Below the pieces are notes generated by a model. That model worked only from the letters and a program-made list of their open reading frames with translations. It had not been told where the DNA came from and did not search any database. From an uncultured Clostridia bacterium (GTDB lineage Bacteria; Bacillota; Clostridia; Oscillospirales; Ruminococcaceae): a stretch of 64,000 bases of DNA. The translations under genes and the position numbers were made by a program. Shown piece after piece: positions 50,031 through 59,198 of the stretch. Position 1 is the first letter of the stretch, and every line of letters starts with the position of its first letter. Location: NCBI GenBank assembly GCA_945923775.1, contig CAMELR010000012.1, positions 1 through 64,000 of the forward strand, read 5' to 3'.

Positions 50031-51623
50031 TCAGCCCTGGTATGCGGGCTTTGTGAAGATGAACGGCGGCAGCGGAACTCCGTTTTCGCCGTCCCTCAGC
50101 GGGATATCGTCGGTGTAGTTTGTCCAGAGGTAGCGCACTCCGCAGGGGTCGGAAACTCCGGTGACGCTGATTATTTCAGTGCCCTCGCCGGCGTTCCACA
50201 GCTCCTTATCGGAGAGGACAGCCTTTGCAGCGTGCCACTCGCCGTCGGCGGACATCAGCTCGAAGCCGCTTATCTCCTCGGCGTCGTCCTTCACCTCAAG
50301 GCAAAGCCCGGTGGAGACGAACACGTCCACGCTGCCGGAATTCCAGCACACCTCGTACGCCTCGGGGTTGAAGGTGGAGAATCCGCCCTCCTGCCCCTCC
50401 TCGTCGTCAACGAACTGCACCTGATAGCAGCCGTTAAGCGCCGCAAGGCAGAATCTGTGACCCGGGGTCTTTTTGTCCTTCGGGTGTATCTCGCTGAACT
50501 CGCCGCAGTCGGTCAGGACTGCAAGCGCTGTTCCCGCGGTGGTGCGTGCGGTCTTTGCCTGAGCCTCGCGGATAGTGCACCAGTTCTTGAAATCCGGGTC
50601 GGCCTCCCAGCGGTGCATGGGGAGCTGCCCGATAACAAAGAACAGCTCGTCGTCGTTCCAGTCGTCGCGCCAGTTGCGTATCATCTGATTGAGCAGCTTG
50701 TAGTACATTCCCGGACGGTGGTCGTCGCTCTCGCCCTGATACCAGATGACTCCGGTCATCGTGTAGGGCGCGATACGCTCTATCATGCTCTTGTGGAGCA
50801 CTCCCGGGGACATCGGGTTCAGCGGTGAAGCCGGGCCGGGGTACTTGTTCTCGCCGCAGTAGGCAAGGCAGCCGTCCCAGGTGGGATTCGGGGTGTTACT
50901 GTAGTATTCCGCGCTCTTGCGCTCCCATTCATTGTGGTACGCCTGATAATCAAGGTAATCCTGCTTTAGCTGCTGCTCGGACTTCCCGGCGGTGGCGCTG
51001 TCGTAGTCCTCGAAGTACACCGCGGTCTCGCCGTCGGCGTACTCGCGCTTCATCCACGCGCTCGCGGAGGTGCCGCCCCAGTTGCAGCCGATAATTCCTA
51101 CCGTTATGTTGAGCCTCTCGGAAAGCTCCTTTGCGAAGTAGTAGCCCACTGCGCTCCAGTACTGCGCGCTCTCCTTGTTGGAGAAATCGTTCCAGCCCAT
51201 CTGCTTCTCGCTCTCGAAGAAGCTGTCGTCCGCGATGGACTTCTTCATTGTGTAGTAGAAACGGACGTTCGGGGTATCGTCGTTTTCAAGGCTGTCCTTT
51301 CCGGTGGAGCAGTTCCGGAGCTCCAGCTCCATGTTGCTCTGGCCTCCAGCGAGCCACACCGCGCCTACCGCCACGTTTGTGAACGTGCGGCTCTCGGAGC
51401 CGTCGGAGACCGTCAGCTCCACGCTGTCCTGCGCGGGCTGCGGCGGGAGCATTACCAGCCATCTTCCGTTGTGGACGACCGTGCTGTTTGTCGCCGCCTC
51501 CATGCCGGAAATGCTTACGGTTATCTTTGTGCCGTCAGCGCCGGTGCCGAATACGCTTACGGGCTTCTGGAACTGGAGCACCATGTTGTCGCCGAAAATC
51601 TGCGCTGTCTGGAAATTTGTCAT
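50031..51623 (-). CDS. Sialate O-acetylesterase-like SGNH hydrolase
   Basis: A 530-residue carbohydrate esterase of the sialate O-acetylesterase (CE20-like) family. It has the nucleophile block GAVWLAGGQSNMELEL near 86-101, GIIGCNWGGTSASAWM near 176-191 and TGVIWYQGESD near 290, with a C-terminal part including EIHPKDKKTPGHRF carrying the Asp/His. No signal peptide is evident, so it is likely cytoplasmic. It may deacetylate sialic acids or plant polysaccharide fragments. It is first on its strand before DUF896, with GGACTAAC upstream of the ATG. Confidence 0.88.
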   Translation of the reverse strand: MTNFQTAQIFGDNMVLQFQKPVSVFGTGADGTKITVSISGMEAATNSTVVHNGRWLVMLPPQPAQDSVELTVSDGSESRTFTNVAVGAVWLAGGQSNMELELRNCSTGKDSLENDDTPNVRFYYTMKKSIADDSFFESEKQMGWNDFSNKESAQYWSAVGYYFAKELSERLNITVGIIGCNWGGTSASAWMKREYADGETAVYFEDYDSATAGKSEQQLKQDYLDYQAYHNEWERKSAEYYSNTPNPTWDGCLAYCGENKYPGPASPLNPMSPGVLHKSMIERIAPYTMTGVIWYQGESDDHRPGMYYKLLNQMIRNWRDDWNDDELFFVIGQLPMHRWEADPDFKNWCTIREAQAKTARTTAGTALAVLTDCGEFSEIHPKDKKTPGHRFCLAALNGCYQVQFVDDEEGQEGGFSTFNPEAYEVCWNSGSVDVFVSTGLCLEVKDDAEEISGFELMSADGEWHAAKAVLSDKELWNAGEGTEIISVTGVSDPCGVRYLWTNYTDDIPLRDGENGVPLPPFIFTKPAYQG

Positions 51624-51659
51624 TGTATGTTAGTCCTTTCAGAGTAAAAAATATCAAAT

Positions 51660-51707
51660 AGCTGCGAAGCAGCACCGAAATTCCGAATTCTTAATTCCGA
51701 ATTAATG
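51660..51707. repeat. AATTCCGAATT-family repeat with GC hairpin
   Basis: GCTGCGAAGCAGC hairpin followed by ACCGAAATTCCGAATTCTTAATTCCGAATTAA. It is close to the right half of the full copy at 52268. Confidence 0.75.
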
Positions 51708-51713
51708 TAAAAA

Positions 51714-51753
51714 ATATAATAGGGTGCAGGAATACATACTGCACCCTATTATA
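51714..51753 (-). terminator. Terminator of the pyr/ruvX operon
   Basis: On minus, ATAATAGGGTGCAG pairs perfectly with CTGCACCCTATTAT and is followed by ATTTTTTACATT, about 55 bases after the ruvX stop. A strong Rho-independent terminator. Confidence 0.9.
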
Positions 51754-51807
51754 TTTTACCTCTAATGCGCCGGAATGTCAAGCATTTTCACGGAATACAC
51801 ACATATC

Positions 51808-52236
51808 TCAGACCTCGCCGGGGTGATTTTTCCTCCAGGCGAGGTAGCTCTCAAGAATGACCGCCGCCGCCGCGGAATCCAGCACTTCTTTGCGCTTCTT
51901 GCCGCGCTTGTTGACGTCGTTCATGAAGCCTATCGCCGTCACGGTGGAGGAGCGCTCGTCCCACATGCGGACGTCCACGCCGACAAGCTCCTTTAAGCGG
52001 TCCGCGAACAGCCTGCACTTCTCGGAGCGCGGACCTTCCGTGCCGTTCATGTTTATCGGGTTGCCGACTACGATTAGCTCCGCCTTGTTTTCACGCGCCG
52101 CCTCGGCGGTCATTTCAAGGCACCTGTCGAAGTCCTTCATGTTTATCGTGTACAGCGGAGAGGCGAGCACCTCTCCCTTGTCGCACATCGCAAGCCCGGT
52201 ACGGCTGTCGCCGTAGTCTACTGCCATAATTTTCAT
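51808..52236 (-). CDS. ruvX: RuvX/YqgF Holliday junction resolvase-like protein
   Basis: A 142-residue RNase H-fold protein. MKIMAVDYGDSRTGLAMCD holds the first catalytic Asp, VVGNPINMNGTEGPRSEKC the middle motif and WDERSSTVTA the last acidic motif. YqgF proteins act in pre-16S rRNA 5-prime maturation and are also called RuvX. I start it at 52236, after GGAGATAAACAA; the frame continues upstream into the repeat at 52268 without coding sense. It follows pyrD on the same strand across that repeat. Confidence 0.93.
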   Translation of the reverse strand: MKIMAVDYGDSRTGLAMCDKGEVLASPLYTINMKDFDRCLEMTAEAARENKAELIVVGNPINMNGTEGPRSEKCRLFADRLKELVGVDVRMWDERSSTVTAIGFMNDVNKRGKKRKEVLDSAAAAVILESYLAWRKNHPGEV

Positions 52237-52267
52237 TTGTTTATCTCCTAGTAAAAAGGGAGAACGG

Positions 52268-52410
52268 GGGAAATTCGGAATTCGGAATGCGGAATTCGGA
52301 ATTATTGTGCCGCTGTCGCGGCAGTTATCCGATTGTATCAAATTGAAATCCGTCCCGCGAAGCGGGACACCGAAATTCCGAATTCTTAATTCCGAATTCC
52401 GAATTTAAAA
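52268..52410. mobile_element. MITE-like AATTCCGAATT element, full copy A
   Basis: Left end AAATTCGGAATTCGGAAT..GGAATTCGGAATT and right end AATTCCGAATT..AATTCCGAATTCCGAATTT are inverted repeats about 35 bases long. Between them lie two hairpins (TGCCGCTGTCGCGGCA; GTCCCGCGAAGCGGGAC) and TTATCCGATTGTATCAAATT. Copy B at 59199 has the same plan and the same central 20 bases. It lies in the pyrD-ruvX junction. No gene. Confidence 0.8.
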
Positions 52411-53325
52411 TTAGTCCCAGGGCTTGACCTGTCCGACTATCTCGGAAAGATCCTTTATGCCGTTCTTGTCCATGTAGTCGTTCAGACCCTCGATGACCTT
52501 TATCGGCGACCACGGGTCGGTGAATATCGCCGTGCCCATCTGTATCGCGGACGCGCCTGCCATCATCATCTCGACTGCGTCCTCCCAGGTGGAGATACCG
52601 CCCATGCCGATTATCGGGATCTTCACCGCGTTGTAGCACTGCCATACCATGCGCACTGCAACCGGGAATATCGCCGGGCCGGAAAGTCCGCCGACATTGT
52701 TGTGGAGTATCGGGCGCTTGGTGCGGATATCTATGCGCATTCCGAGGAGCGTGTTTATCATCGAAATGCTGTCCGCGCCCTCCGCCTCGACCGCCTTCGC
52801 GATCTCGGTGATGTTCGTTACGTTCGGGGTCAGCTTCACGATAAGCGGCTTGCTCGTTGCGGCTCTGACCGCCTTCGTGACGGACGCCGCGCCCTCGCAG
52901 GTAACGCCCCATGTCGCGCCGCCAGCCTTGACGTTCGGGCAGGAGATGTTCAGCTCTATCATGTCGACGTTCGTTACGTCAAGCGCTTCCGCAGCCGCGA
53001 TGTAGTCGTCGATCGTGGCTCCGGCTACGTTCGCAATGATAACGTTGCCCTCCTCCTTGAGGGTCGGGAGGTAGTACTCGATGAAGCCGTGAACGCCGAT
53101 GTTCTGAAGTCCCACGGAATTCAGTATGCCGGAGGGAGTCTCAGCTATTCTCGGAGGTACGTTTCCCAGCTTCGGCACGATGGTCATTCCCTTGCAGGAG
53201 ATACCGCCGAGCCTCGACAGCGGGTACAGGTCGGTGAAGCACTCGCCGTTGCCGTAGGTTCCGGAAGCGGCAATTACCGGGTTCGGGAACTCCACCCCAG
53301 CGATTTTTACGGAAAGATCAGCCAT
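52411..53325 (-). CDS. pyrD: Dihydroorotate dehydrogenase B, catalytic subunit
   Basis: A 304-residue FMN enzyme oxidising dihydroorotate to orotate in pyrimidine synthesis. It has the opening KIAGVEFPNPVIAASGTYG, the class 1 active-site cysteine in LNISCPNVKAGG near 130 and the FMN-phosphate region GMGGISTWEDAVEMMMAGA near 250. The linked pyrK gene, overlapping by 8 bases upstream, shows it to be the NAD-dependent type 1B enzyme. Confidence 0.96.
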   Translation of the reverse strand: MADLSVKIAGVEFPNPVIAASGTYGNGECFTDLYPLSRLGGISCKGMTIVPKLGNVPPRIAETPSGILNSVGLQNIGVHGFIEYYLPTLKEEGNVIIANVAGATIDDYIAAAEALDVTNVDMIELNISCPNVKAGGATWGVTCEGAASVTKAVRAATSKPLIVKLTPNVTNITEIAKAVEAEGADSISMINTLLGMRIDIRTKRPILHNNVGGLSGPAIFPVAVRMVWQCYNAVKIPIIGMGGISTWEDAVEMMMAGASAIQMGTAIFTDPWSPIKVIEGLNDYMDKNGIKDLSEIVGQVKPWD

Positions 53326-54094
53326 TGAACTTTACCTCCTTTGCGTCAAATACGGGGCCGTCCTTGCAGACCCTCGCGTAATGCTCCTGACCGTTGCGGA
53401 CGGTCAGGCAGGAACATACCACGCACGCTCCCACGCCGCAGCCCATTCTCTGCTCCAGCGACACCCTGCAGGGTACGTCGTACTGTGCGCATATCTTCGC
53501 GATGGCGTTCAGCATGGGCATGGGGCCGCATGCGCATACGATGTCAGCGCCGGTGTTCTTAAGGGTGCTCTCAAGCGGACCCGTCACCATGCCGTTGTAG
53601 CCTACGGAGCCGTCGTCGGTGCATATCGCGGTCGCCGCGCCGTACTTCTCGAACTCATCGGCGAGGATAATGCGGCTGTAGTCGCGGAAGCCCAGAATAG
53701 CGGTAGCGCGGTCGCCGAGCTTCTTTGCAAGCCCCAGCATGGGAGGTACTCCGATACCGCCGCCGACCAGTACTACCCTGCGGGCGCTGTCCGGGATCGC
53801 GAAGCCGTTTCCGAGCGGGCCGAGTACGTCGAGGTTATCGCCGACGTTCAGGCGGGAGATAGCCTCGGTGCCCTTGCCACGTACCTCGAAAACGAATCTC
53901 AGCGTTCCCCTGGAACGGCTGAACTCGCAGATGGATATGGGGCGGCGCAGGGTGAACCCCGGCGCGGAAATGTTGGCAAACTGACCGGCGTGCGCGGCTT
54001 TCGCGGCTTCCGGGGCGTAGATGGTGATGGAGAATGTATCCCGCGAGATGCATTTTTTCTCGATTATCGGGTACTTGTCGCAGTAGTAGCTCAT
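53318..54094 (-). CDS. pyrK: Dihydroorotate dehydrogenase B, electron-transfer subunit
   Basis: A 258-residue ferredoxin-reductase-like protein passing electrons from PyrD to NAD. The FAD site is LRRPISICEF near 52-61, the NAD site VVLVGGGIGVPPMLGLAKKL near 105-124, and the C-terminal 2Fe-2S cysteines are in QRMGCGVGACVVCSC and YARVCKDGPVF. It overlaps pyrD by 8 bases. Confidence 0.96.
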   Translation of the reverse strand: MSYYCDKYPIIEKKCISRDTFSITIYAPEAAKAAHAGQFANISAPGFTLRRPISICEFSRSRGTLRFVFEVRGKGTEAISRLNVGDNLDVLGPLGNGFAIPDSARRVVLVGGGIGVPPMLGLAKKLGDRATAILGFRDYSRIILADEFEKYGAATAICTDDGSVGYNGMVTGPLESTLKNTGADIVCACGPMPMLNAIAKICAQYDVPCRVSLEQRMGCGVGACVVCSCLTVRNGQEHYARVCKDGPVFDAKEVKFNG

Positions 54095-54095
54095 G

Positions 54096-54725
54096 TTAGC
54101 TCCTTTCGGTGGTGTCGTTGGTTTCCGGTGCTTCGGAAGGAACCGCGGGTTCCTCCTTCACGACCGCGGTCATGCGGACTGCCGTGCTTTCCTCATGTAC
54201 CTCCGGTTCGGTCATTTTCTGCATAAGATGGCGGAAAAGGCATATCAGTATCGCGATTATAAGCAGGTCGAGCACAAGCTGTAATGTGAACCAGCCCTCG
54301 TCAGCCATCAGCATGTTGTTGTGGGTTATCATCATCATTTCGCTGATGAACATGAGCGCGGGTATCTTGCACAGCGAAGCGCACAGCGCGTACATGTCGT
54401 AGAGCTTCTGGGCGTTTCGCTTTGTGACGTTGAAGCCCTTGAGCCTGTGGCTTTTCAGCACGAGGACGATATAAACGGCAAACACCGCGAGCACCGCCGC
54501 CGGGAATATCAGCGTCAGCCAGTGCTTCCAGCCGAGGGAGCTGTCCGCCTGCATGAGCTTTTCCAGCGCTTCCTCGCCGATATAGGTTTTCAGCGTGTCG
54601 TCGTACACCGTCATGAACATTATCTCAACGGAGCAGATGAACACCGCCAGTCCGACGGAGAAAACATCGGCGATTATGCGGGGTATCTTGTAGGAGTGCT
54701 TTACGGGGTACTTGCCTATTTTCAT
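54096..54725 (-). CDS. Hypothetical four-helix membrane protein in the pyr operon
   Basis: A 209-residue membrane protein with about four helices (VFSVGLAVFICSVEIMFMTVY; LTLIFPAAVLAVFAVYIVLVL; YALCASLCKIPALMFISEMMMI; LQLVLDLLIIAILICLF). The layout resembles DUF2975-like proteins but I am not confident of any family. The C-terminal tail is acidic and Thr/Glu-rich. It ends 1 base before pyrK starts, so it is part of the operon between carB and pyrK, where no pyrimidine enzyme is expected. A transport or regulatory role is only conjecture. Confidence 0.8.
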   Translation of the reverse strand: MKIGKYPVKHSYKIPRIIADVFSVGLAVFICSVEIMFMTVYDDTLKTYIGEEALEKLMQADSSLGWKHWLTLIFPAAVLAVFAVYIVLVLKSHRLKGFNVTKRNAQKLYDMYALCASLCKIPALMFISEMMMITHNNMLMADEGWFTLQLVLDLLIIAILICLFRHLMQKMTEPEVHEESTAVRMTAVVKEEPAVPSEAPETNDTTERS

Positions 54726-54799
54726 AAATGGTTCCTTTCGCCGGGGGAATTTTCAATTCGGAATCGAATAACGCTCAGAATGAAACTCAGGCAATACCG

Positions 54800-54842
54800 C
54801 CCCGGAGCCAGACGCTGGTAACGGAGCGATATTGCCGTTAGT
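54800..54842 (-). other. Hairpin after carB
   Basis: On minus, CGGCAATA pairs with TATTGCC over a long GC-rich loop (CTCCG/CGGGG inner pairing), just after the carB stop and without a U-tract. It may stabilise or process the message. A degenerate AATTCGGAAT unit lies next to it at about 54755. Confidence 0.45.
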
Positions 54843-54846
54843 ATTC

Positions 54847-57800
54847 TCAGATTTTGGTGATGTCCACAAGCTCCACGTCGTTGACTGTCTTGTGCATTTC
54901 GAGGCAGTCGAGGAGCGCGTTTGCGGTGTCTATCGCTGTAAGGCACGCGATGGAGCGCTCAACAGCCTTGCGGCGCATCTTTACGCTGTCGCGGGAGGGC
55001 TGTCTGCCGGTCTCGGAGGTGGAGATAACGTACTGTATCTTGCCGCTCTCCAGAAGCTGGATAACGTCCGGGTCGCCCTTGCCTATTCTGTAGGCGTGGC
55101 TCGCAGCTATCATGTTGCGGTTCAGCACGGAAGCGGTGCCGCTGGTGGCGTATATCTTGAATCCGAGCTGCTCGAAACGGCTTGCTATCTCGATTATCTC
55201 GTTCTTGTCGCCGTCCTTTACGGAAATGAGCACACCGCCCTCGTGGTGGAGCTTATAGCCCGCCGCGATAAGTCCCTTGAGCAGAGCCTCGCTGAATGTC
55301 TTTGCGATACCGAGGCACTCTCCGGTGGACTTCATCTCCGGGCCGAGCTGGTTGTCAACGTCGTTGAGCTTCTCGAAGCTGAATACCGGCACCTTGACCG
55401 CGATGTAGTCGCCGACGGGATACAGACCGCTCTTGTAGCCCATGTCCTTGAGCTTTGCGCCGAGGATTATCTTGGTCGCGATGTCGACCATGTTAACGCC
55501 CGTTACCTTGCTGATGTACGGCACGGTTCTGGAGGAACGCGGGTTGACCTCGATAACGAATACCTCGTGGTTGTAAACGACGTACTGGATATTTACCAGA
55601 CCTACAACGTGCAGTGCCTTTGCGAGCTTCTCGGTGTAGTCGATGATGACGCGCTTGATGTGCTCGGTGAGGGTCTGCGCGGGGTAGATGGAGATGGAGT
55701 CGCCGGAGTGGATACCTGCGCGCTCGATGTGCTCCATGATTCCCGGTATGAGGAAGTCCTCGCCGTCGCAGATGGCGTCTACCTCGACCTCGGTGCCCAT
55801 CATGTACTTATCAATGAGCACGGGGTTCTCCAGCTTGTGGCTGGTGATGATAGTCATGTACTCGGTGACGTCGCTGTCGCAGTGCGCGATTATCATGTTC
55901 TGGCCGCCGAGAACGTAGGACGGACGGAGCAGTACCGGGTAGCCAAGCTCGTTCGCAGCCTTGAGCGCTTCCTCGGTGGTGAACACGGTGGTTCCCTTCG
56001 GGCGCGGAATGTTGCACTTCTCGAGCAGCTCGTCGAACAGCTCTCTGTCCTCTGCCGCGTCAACGTCAGCCGCGGAAGTACCCAGAATGCGCACGCCCAG
56101 CTGTGTCAGGTGCTTTATCAGCTTGATGGCAGTCTGACCGCCGAACTGAACTACAACGCCGTAGGGCTTCTCGGTAGCGATGAGGGCTTCAACGTCCTCC
56201 TTGGTCAGCGGGTCGAAGTACAGTCTGTCGCCGGTGTCGAAGTCGGTGGAGACGGTCTCCGGATTGTTGTTGCAGATTATCGCCTCGCAGCCTTCCTCTT
56301 TCAGAGTCCATACGCAGTGCACCGAGCAGTAGTCGAACTCGATGCCCTGGCCTATTCTGATAGGGCCGGAACCGAATACTATGACCTTCTTCTTGTCGGT
56401 GGGGTGCTGCTCGATGAACTCAGCCGCTTCGTTCTCGCGGTCGAAGGTGTTGTAGAAGTACGGAGTGCTTGCGGAGAACTCAGCCGCGCAGGTATCTACC
56501 ATCTTGTAGACTGCAAGGCGGCGCTCCTTTATCTTCTGACCGGAAATGCGCTCGATGGTGCTGTCGAGGTAGCAGTACTTCTTCGCCATGTCGTACTTTT
56601 CCTGGGTCAGCTCGCCGTCAGCCAGCCACTTCTCGAGCTGTACGAGGTTGTTCAGCTTGCTGATGAACCACTTGTCTATCTTCGTGATATCGTGGATAAC
56701 ATCAACGGAAATGCCGCGCTTGAGCGCTTCGAATACGCAGAAGGAACGGTCGACGTCGATGTCCTCCAGCTTCTTGAGCACTTCCTCGTCGGTAAGCTTT
56801 ACGAAATCCTCCTTTGTCATGGTGTCCATGCCAAGCTCGATGGAGCGCACCGCCTTCATCATGCCAGCCTCGAAGCTGGGAGCGATAGCCATTATCTCGC
56901 CGGTAGCCTTCATCTGGGTGCCGAGGGTCTTTTTCGCGTAAACGAACTTATCGAACGGCCACTTCGGGAACTTTACTACCAGGTAGTCGAGCGCAGGCTC
57001 GAAGCACGCGTAGGTCTTGCCTGTTACCTGGTTCACTATCTCGTCGAGGGTATAGCCTACGGCGATTCTTGCCGCTACCTTCGCGATAGGATATCCGGTA
57101 GCCTTGGAAGCCAGCGCGGAGGAACGGGAAACTCTCGGGTTTACCTCGATAACGGCGTAGTCGAAGCTGTCGGGCTTGAGCGCGAACTGGCAGTTGCAGC
57201 CGCCCTCTACCTTGAGTTCCTGGATTATATTGATAGCCGCGGTACGCAGCATCTGGTATTCCTTATCGGCGAGGGTCACGCAGGGAGCCACAACGATGGA
57301 GTCTCCGGTGTGTACGCCGACCGGGTCGAAGTTCTCCATAGAGCAGACTGTAATTACGTTGCCCTTGCTGTCGCGCATTACCTCGAACTCTATCTCCTTC
57401 CAGCCGGAGATGCACTTCTCGACCAGAATCTGAGTGATAGGAGAAAGGCGCAGACCGTTCGTTGCTATCTCGTGGAGCTCCTCGGGGGTCTGCGCGATAC
57501 CGCCGCCGGTGCCGCCCAGCGTGAACGCAGGTCTGACGATAACCGGATAGTGGATAACCTCGGCAAAGTCCATAGCGTCCTCGACGGTCTCAACGACCTT
57601 GGAAGGAATGCAGGGCTGACCTATCTTCTCCATCGTGTCCTTGAACGCCTGTCTGTCCTCTGCCTTGTGGATAGTCTCCGGGTTGGAGCCGAGCAGCTTT
57701 ACGTTATGCTCAGCCAGGAATCCGCACTCCGCAAGCTCCATCGAGAGGGTCAGACCAGTCTGGCCGCCGAGGTTCGAGAGCACGCTGTCCGGCTTCTCTA

Positions 57801-58038
57801 TCTCGATAACTCTCTTTACGACGTCCAGGGTCAGCGGCTCGATGTATATCTTGTCCGCCATGTGCTTGTCCGTCATGATGGTAGCCGGGTTGGAGTTGAT
57901 AAGGACTACCTCCAGACCCTCCTGCTTGAGCGCGCGGCACGCCTGGGTGCCCGCGTAGTCGAACTCCGCAGCCTGACCGATAACGATAGGGCCGGAGCCT
58001 ATAACCAGTACTTTCTTGATATCACTTCTTAACGGCAT
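54847..58038 (-). CDS. carB: Carbamoyl-phosphate synthase large subunit
   Basis: A 1063-residue protein with the two homologous ATP-grasp halves. It has KKVLVIGSGPIVIGQAAEFDYAGTQACRALK at the N-terminus and KVIVFGSGPIRIGQGIEFDYCSVHCVWTLK near 555, VEVNPRVSRSSALASKATG and VIEVNPRSSRTVPYISKVTG as active-site blocks, and a C-terminal MGS-like allosteric domain (ATSGTASVLNRN). It makes carbamoyl phosphate from ammonia, bicarbonate and two ATP, using ammonia from CarA. It overlaps carA by 10 bases. The long frame on the opposite strand is a shadow. Confidence 0.98.
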   Translation of the reverse strand: MPLRSDIKKVLVIGSGPIVIGQAAEFDYAGTQACRALKQEGLEVVLINSNPATIMTDKHMADKIYIEPLTLDVVKRVIEIEKPDSVLSNLGGQTGLTLSMELAECGFLAEHNVKLLGSNPETIHKAEDRQAFKDTMEKIGQPCIPSKVVETVEDAMDFAEVIHYPVIVRPAFTLGGTGGGIAQTPEELHEIATNGLRLSPITQILVEKCISGWKEIEFEVMRDSKGNVITVCSMENFDPVGVHTGDSIVVAPCVTLADKEYQMLRTAAINIIQELKVEGGCNCQFALKPDSFDYAVIEVNPRVSRSSALASKATGYPIAKVAARIAVGYTLDEIVNQVTGKTYACFEPALDYLVVKFPKWPFDKFVYAKKTLGTQMKATGEIMAIAPSFEAGMMKAVRSIELGMDTMTKEDFVKLTDEEVLKKLEDIDVDRSFCVFEALKRGISVDVIHDITKIDKWFISKLNNLVQLEKWLADGELTQEKYDMAKKYCYLDSTIERISGQKIKERRLAVYKMVDTCAAEFSASTPYFYNTFDRENEAAEFIEQHPTDKKKVIVFGSGPIRIGQGIEFDYCSVHCVWTLKEEGCEAIICNNNPETVSTDFDTGDRLYFDPLTKEDVEALIATEKPYGVVVQFGGQTAIKLIKHLTQLGVRILGTSAADVDAAEDRELFDELLEKCNIPRPKGTTVFTTEEALKAANELGYPVLLRPSYVLGGQNMIIAHCDSDVTEYMTIITSHKLENPVLIDKYMMGTEVEVDAICDGEDFLIPGIMEHIERAGIHSGDSISIYPAQTLTEHIKRVIIDYTEKLAKALHVVGLVNIQYVVYNHEVFVIEVNPRSSRTVPYISKVTGVNMVDIATKIILGAKLKDMGYKSGLYPVGDYIAVKVPVFSFEKLNDVDNQLGPEMKSTGECLGIAKTFSEALLKGLIAAGYKLHHEGGVLISVKDGDKNEIIEIASRFEQLGFKIYATSGTASVLNRNMIAASHAYRIGKGDPDVIQLLESGKIQYVISTSETGRQPSRDSVKMRRKAVERSIACLTAIDTANALLDCLEMHKTVNDVELVDITKI

Positions 58039-59132
58039 GACTTTTTACCCTCCATCAGCTCAATAAACTCGTCGAACAGGTACGCGGTGTCCTTCGGGCC
58101 GCCGCATGCCTCCGGGTGGAACTGCACCGTGAACGCAGGCGCGTTATGATAACGAACGCCCTCGCAGGTGCCGTCGTTGCCGTTAACGTGGCTTACCTCG
58201 CCTGCCTCGGCGGGAACGCTGTCGCTTACGACCGCGTAGCCGTGGTTCTGGGAGGTGATGAATGTTCTGTCAAGCGCGAGATCCTTTACAGGCTGATTGC
58301 CGCCGCGGTGGCCATATTTCAGCTTCTCAGTCTTGGCGCCGTTTGCCAGCGCAAGGAGCTGATGTCCCAGGCAGATGCCGAACGTGGGTATCTGAGCCGG
58401 GATAAGCTCGCGGAGGGTCTGGATAGCTTCGGTGTTGTCGGCGGGGTCGCCGGGGCCGTTCGAGAGCATTATGCCGTCGGGGTTCAGCGCCTTTATCTCG
58501 TCCGCGGTGGAGTTCCACGGCATGACTGTTACGTTGCAGCCGCGCTTTACAAGCTCCCGGCGGATATTGAACTTGTAGCCGTAGTCCATCAGCACAACGT
58601 TGAACTTTGCGTTCTCAGCCGGGTAGTACTCCTTCGCCTTTACGCTTACCTTCGGAACTACCTTTCCGACATTATACGAGCGTATCTGCGCGAGAAGCGC
58701 TTCCTTGTCGAAATCGCCGTGGACTATCGCACCGTTCATTACGCCGCTCTCGCGGATTATCTTGGTGAGGTGGCGGGTGTCGATGTCGTAGATACCGATG
58801 ATGTTGTACTTCTTGAGGTAGCTGTCAAGGTCGCCCTCGCAGCGGAAGTTCGACGGATCCTCGCACTGCTCTCTTACGATGTAGCCGCTGACAACGCTCC
58901 CGTTGGACTCGGGGTCGGCGGAGTTAACGCCGTAGTTGCCGATGAGCGGGAAGGTCTGGGTGACGATCTGTCCGCAGTAGCTCGGGTCGGTGAGGGTCTC
59001 CTGATAGCCCACCATCGCGGTGGTGAACACTATCTCGCCCACAACGGAGCCGTCCGCGCCGAACGCCCTGCCCTCGAACTCTGTGCCGTCCGCGAGAATG
59101 AGCGTCGCTTTCTTTTTGTTCTCGAATATCAT
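58029..59132 (-). CDS. carA: Carbamoyl-phosphate synthase small subunit
   Basis: A 367-residue glutaminase subunit. Its N-terminal domain (ATLILADGTEFEGRAFG; GEIVFTTAMVGYQETLTDPSYCGQI) precedes a class I amidotransferase domain with nucleophile Cys in TFGICLGHQLLALANG near 263-278, and HGYAV and FHPE for the His/Glu. The ATG at 59132 follows GGAGGAGAAGAA; the frame extends 10 codons further up without a ribosome site. It is the first gene after repeat copy B. Confidence 0.97.
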   Translation of the reverse strand: MIFENKKKATLILADGTEFEGRAFGADGSVVGEIVFTTAMVGYQETLTDPSYCGQIVTQTFPLIGNYGVNSADPESNGSVVSGYIVREQCEDPSNFRCEGDLDSYLKKYNIIGIYDIDTRHLTKIIRESGVMNGAIVHGDFDKEALLAQIRSYNVGKVVPKVSVKAKEYYPAENAKFNVVLMDYGYKFNIRRELVKRGCNVTVMPWNSTADEIKALNPDGIMLSNGPGDPADNTEAIQTLRELIPAQIPTFGICLGHQLLALANGAKTEKLKYGHRGGNQPVKDLALDRTFITSQNHGYAVVSDSVPAEAGEVSHVNGNDGTCEGVRYHNAPAFTVQFHPEACGGPKDTAYLFDEFIELMEGKKSCR

Positions 59133-59198
59133 TTCTTCTCCTCCATGCGCTTGCGCGTACATGTAATTAATTTTATATCTGATATGTTACACGGGACG

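Noticed and set aside
54832-58032. A 1066-codon open frame on the plus strand opposite carB
   Set aside because: It mirrors the carB frame exactly, a result of high GC at third positions. Its translation is low-complexity Leu/Val/Asp/Arg sequence and matches no family, while carB on the other strand is unmistakable.
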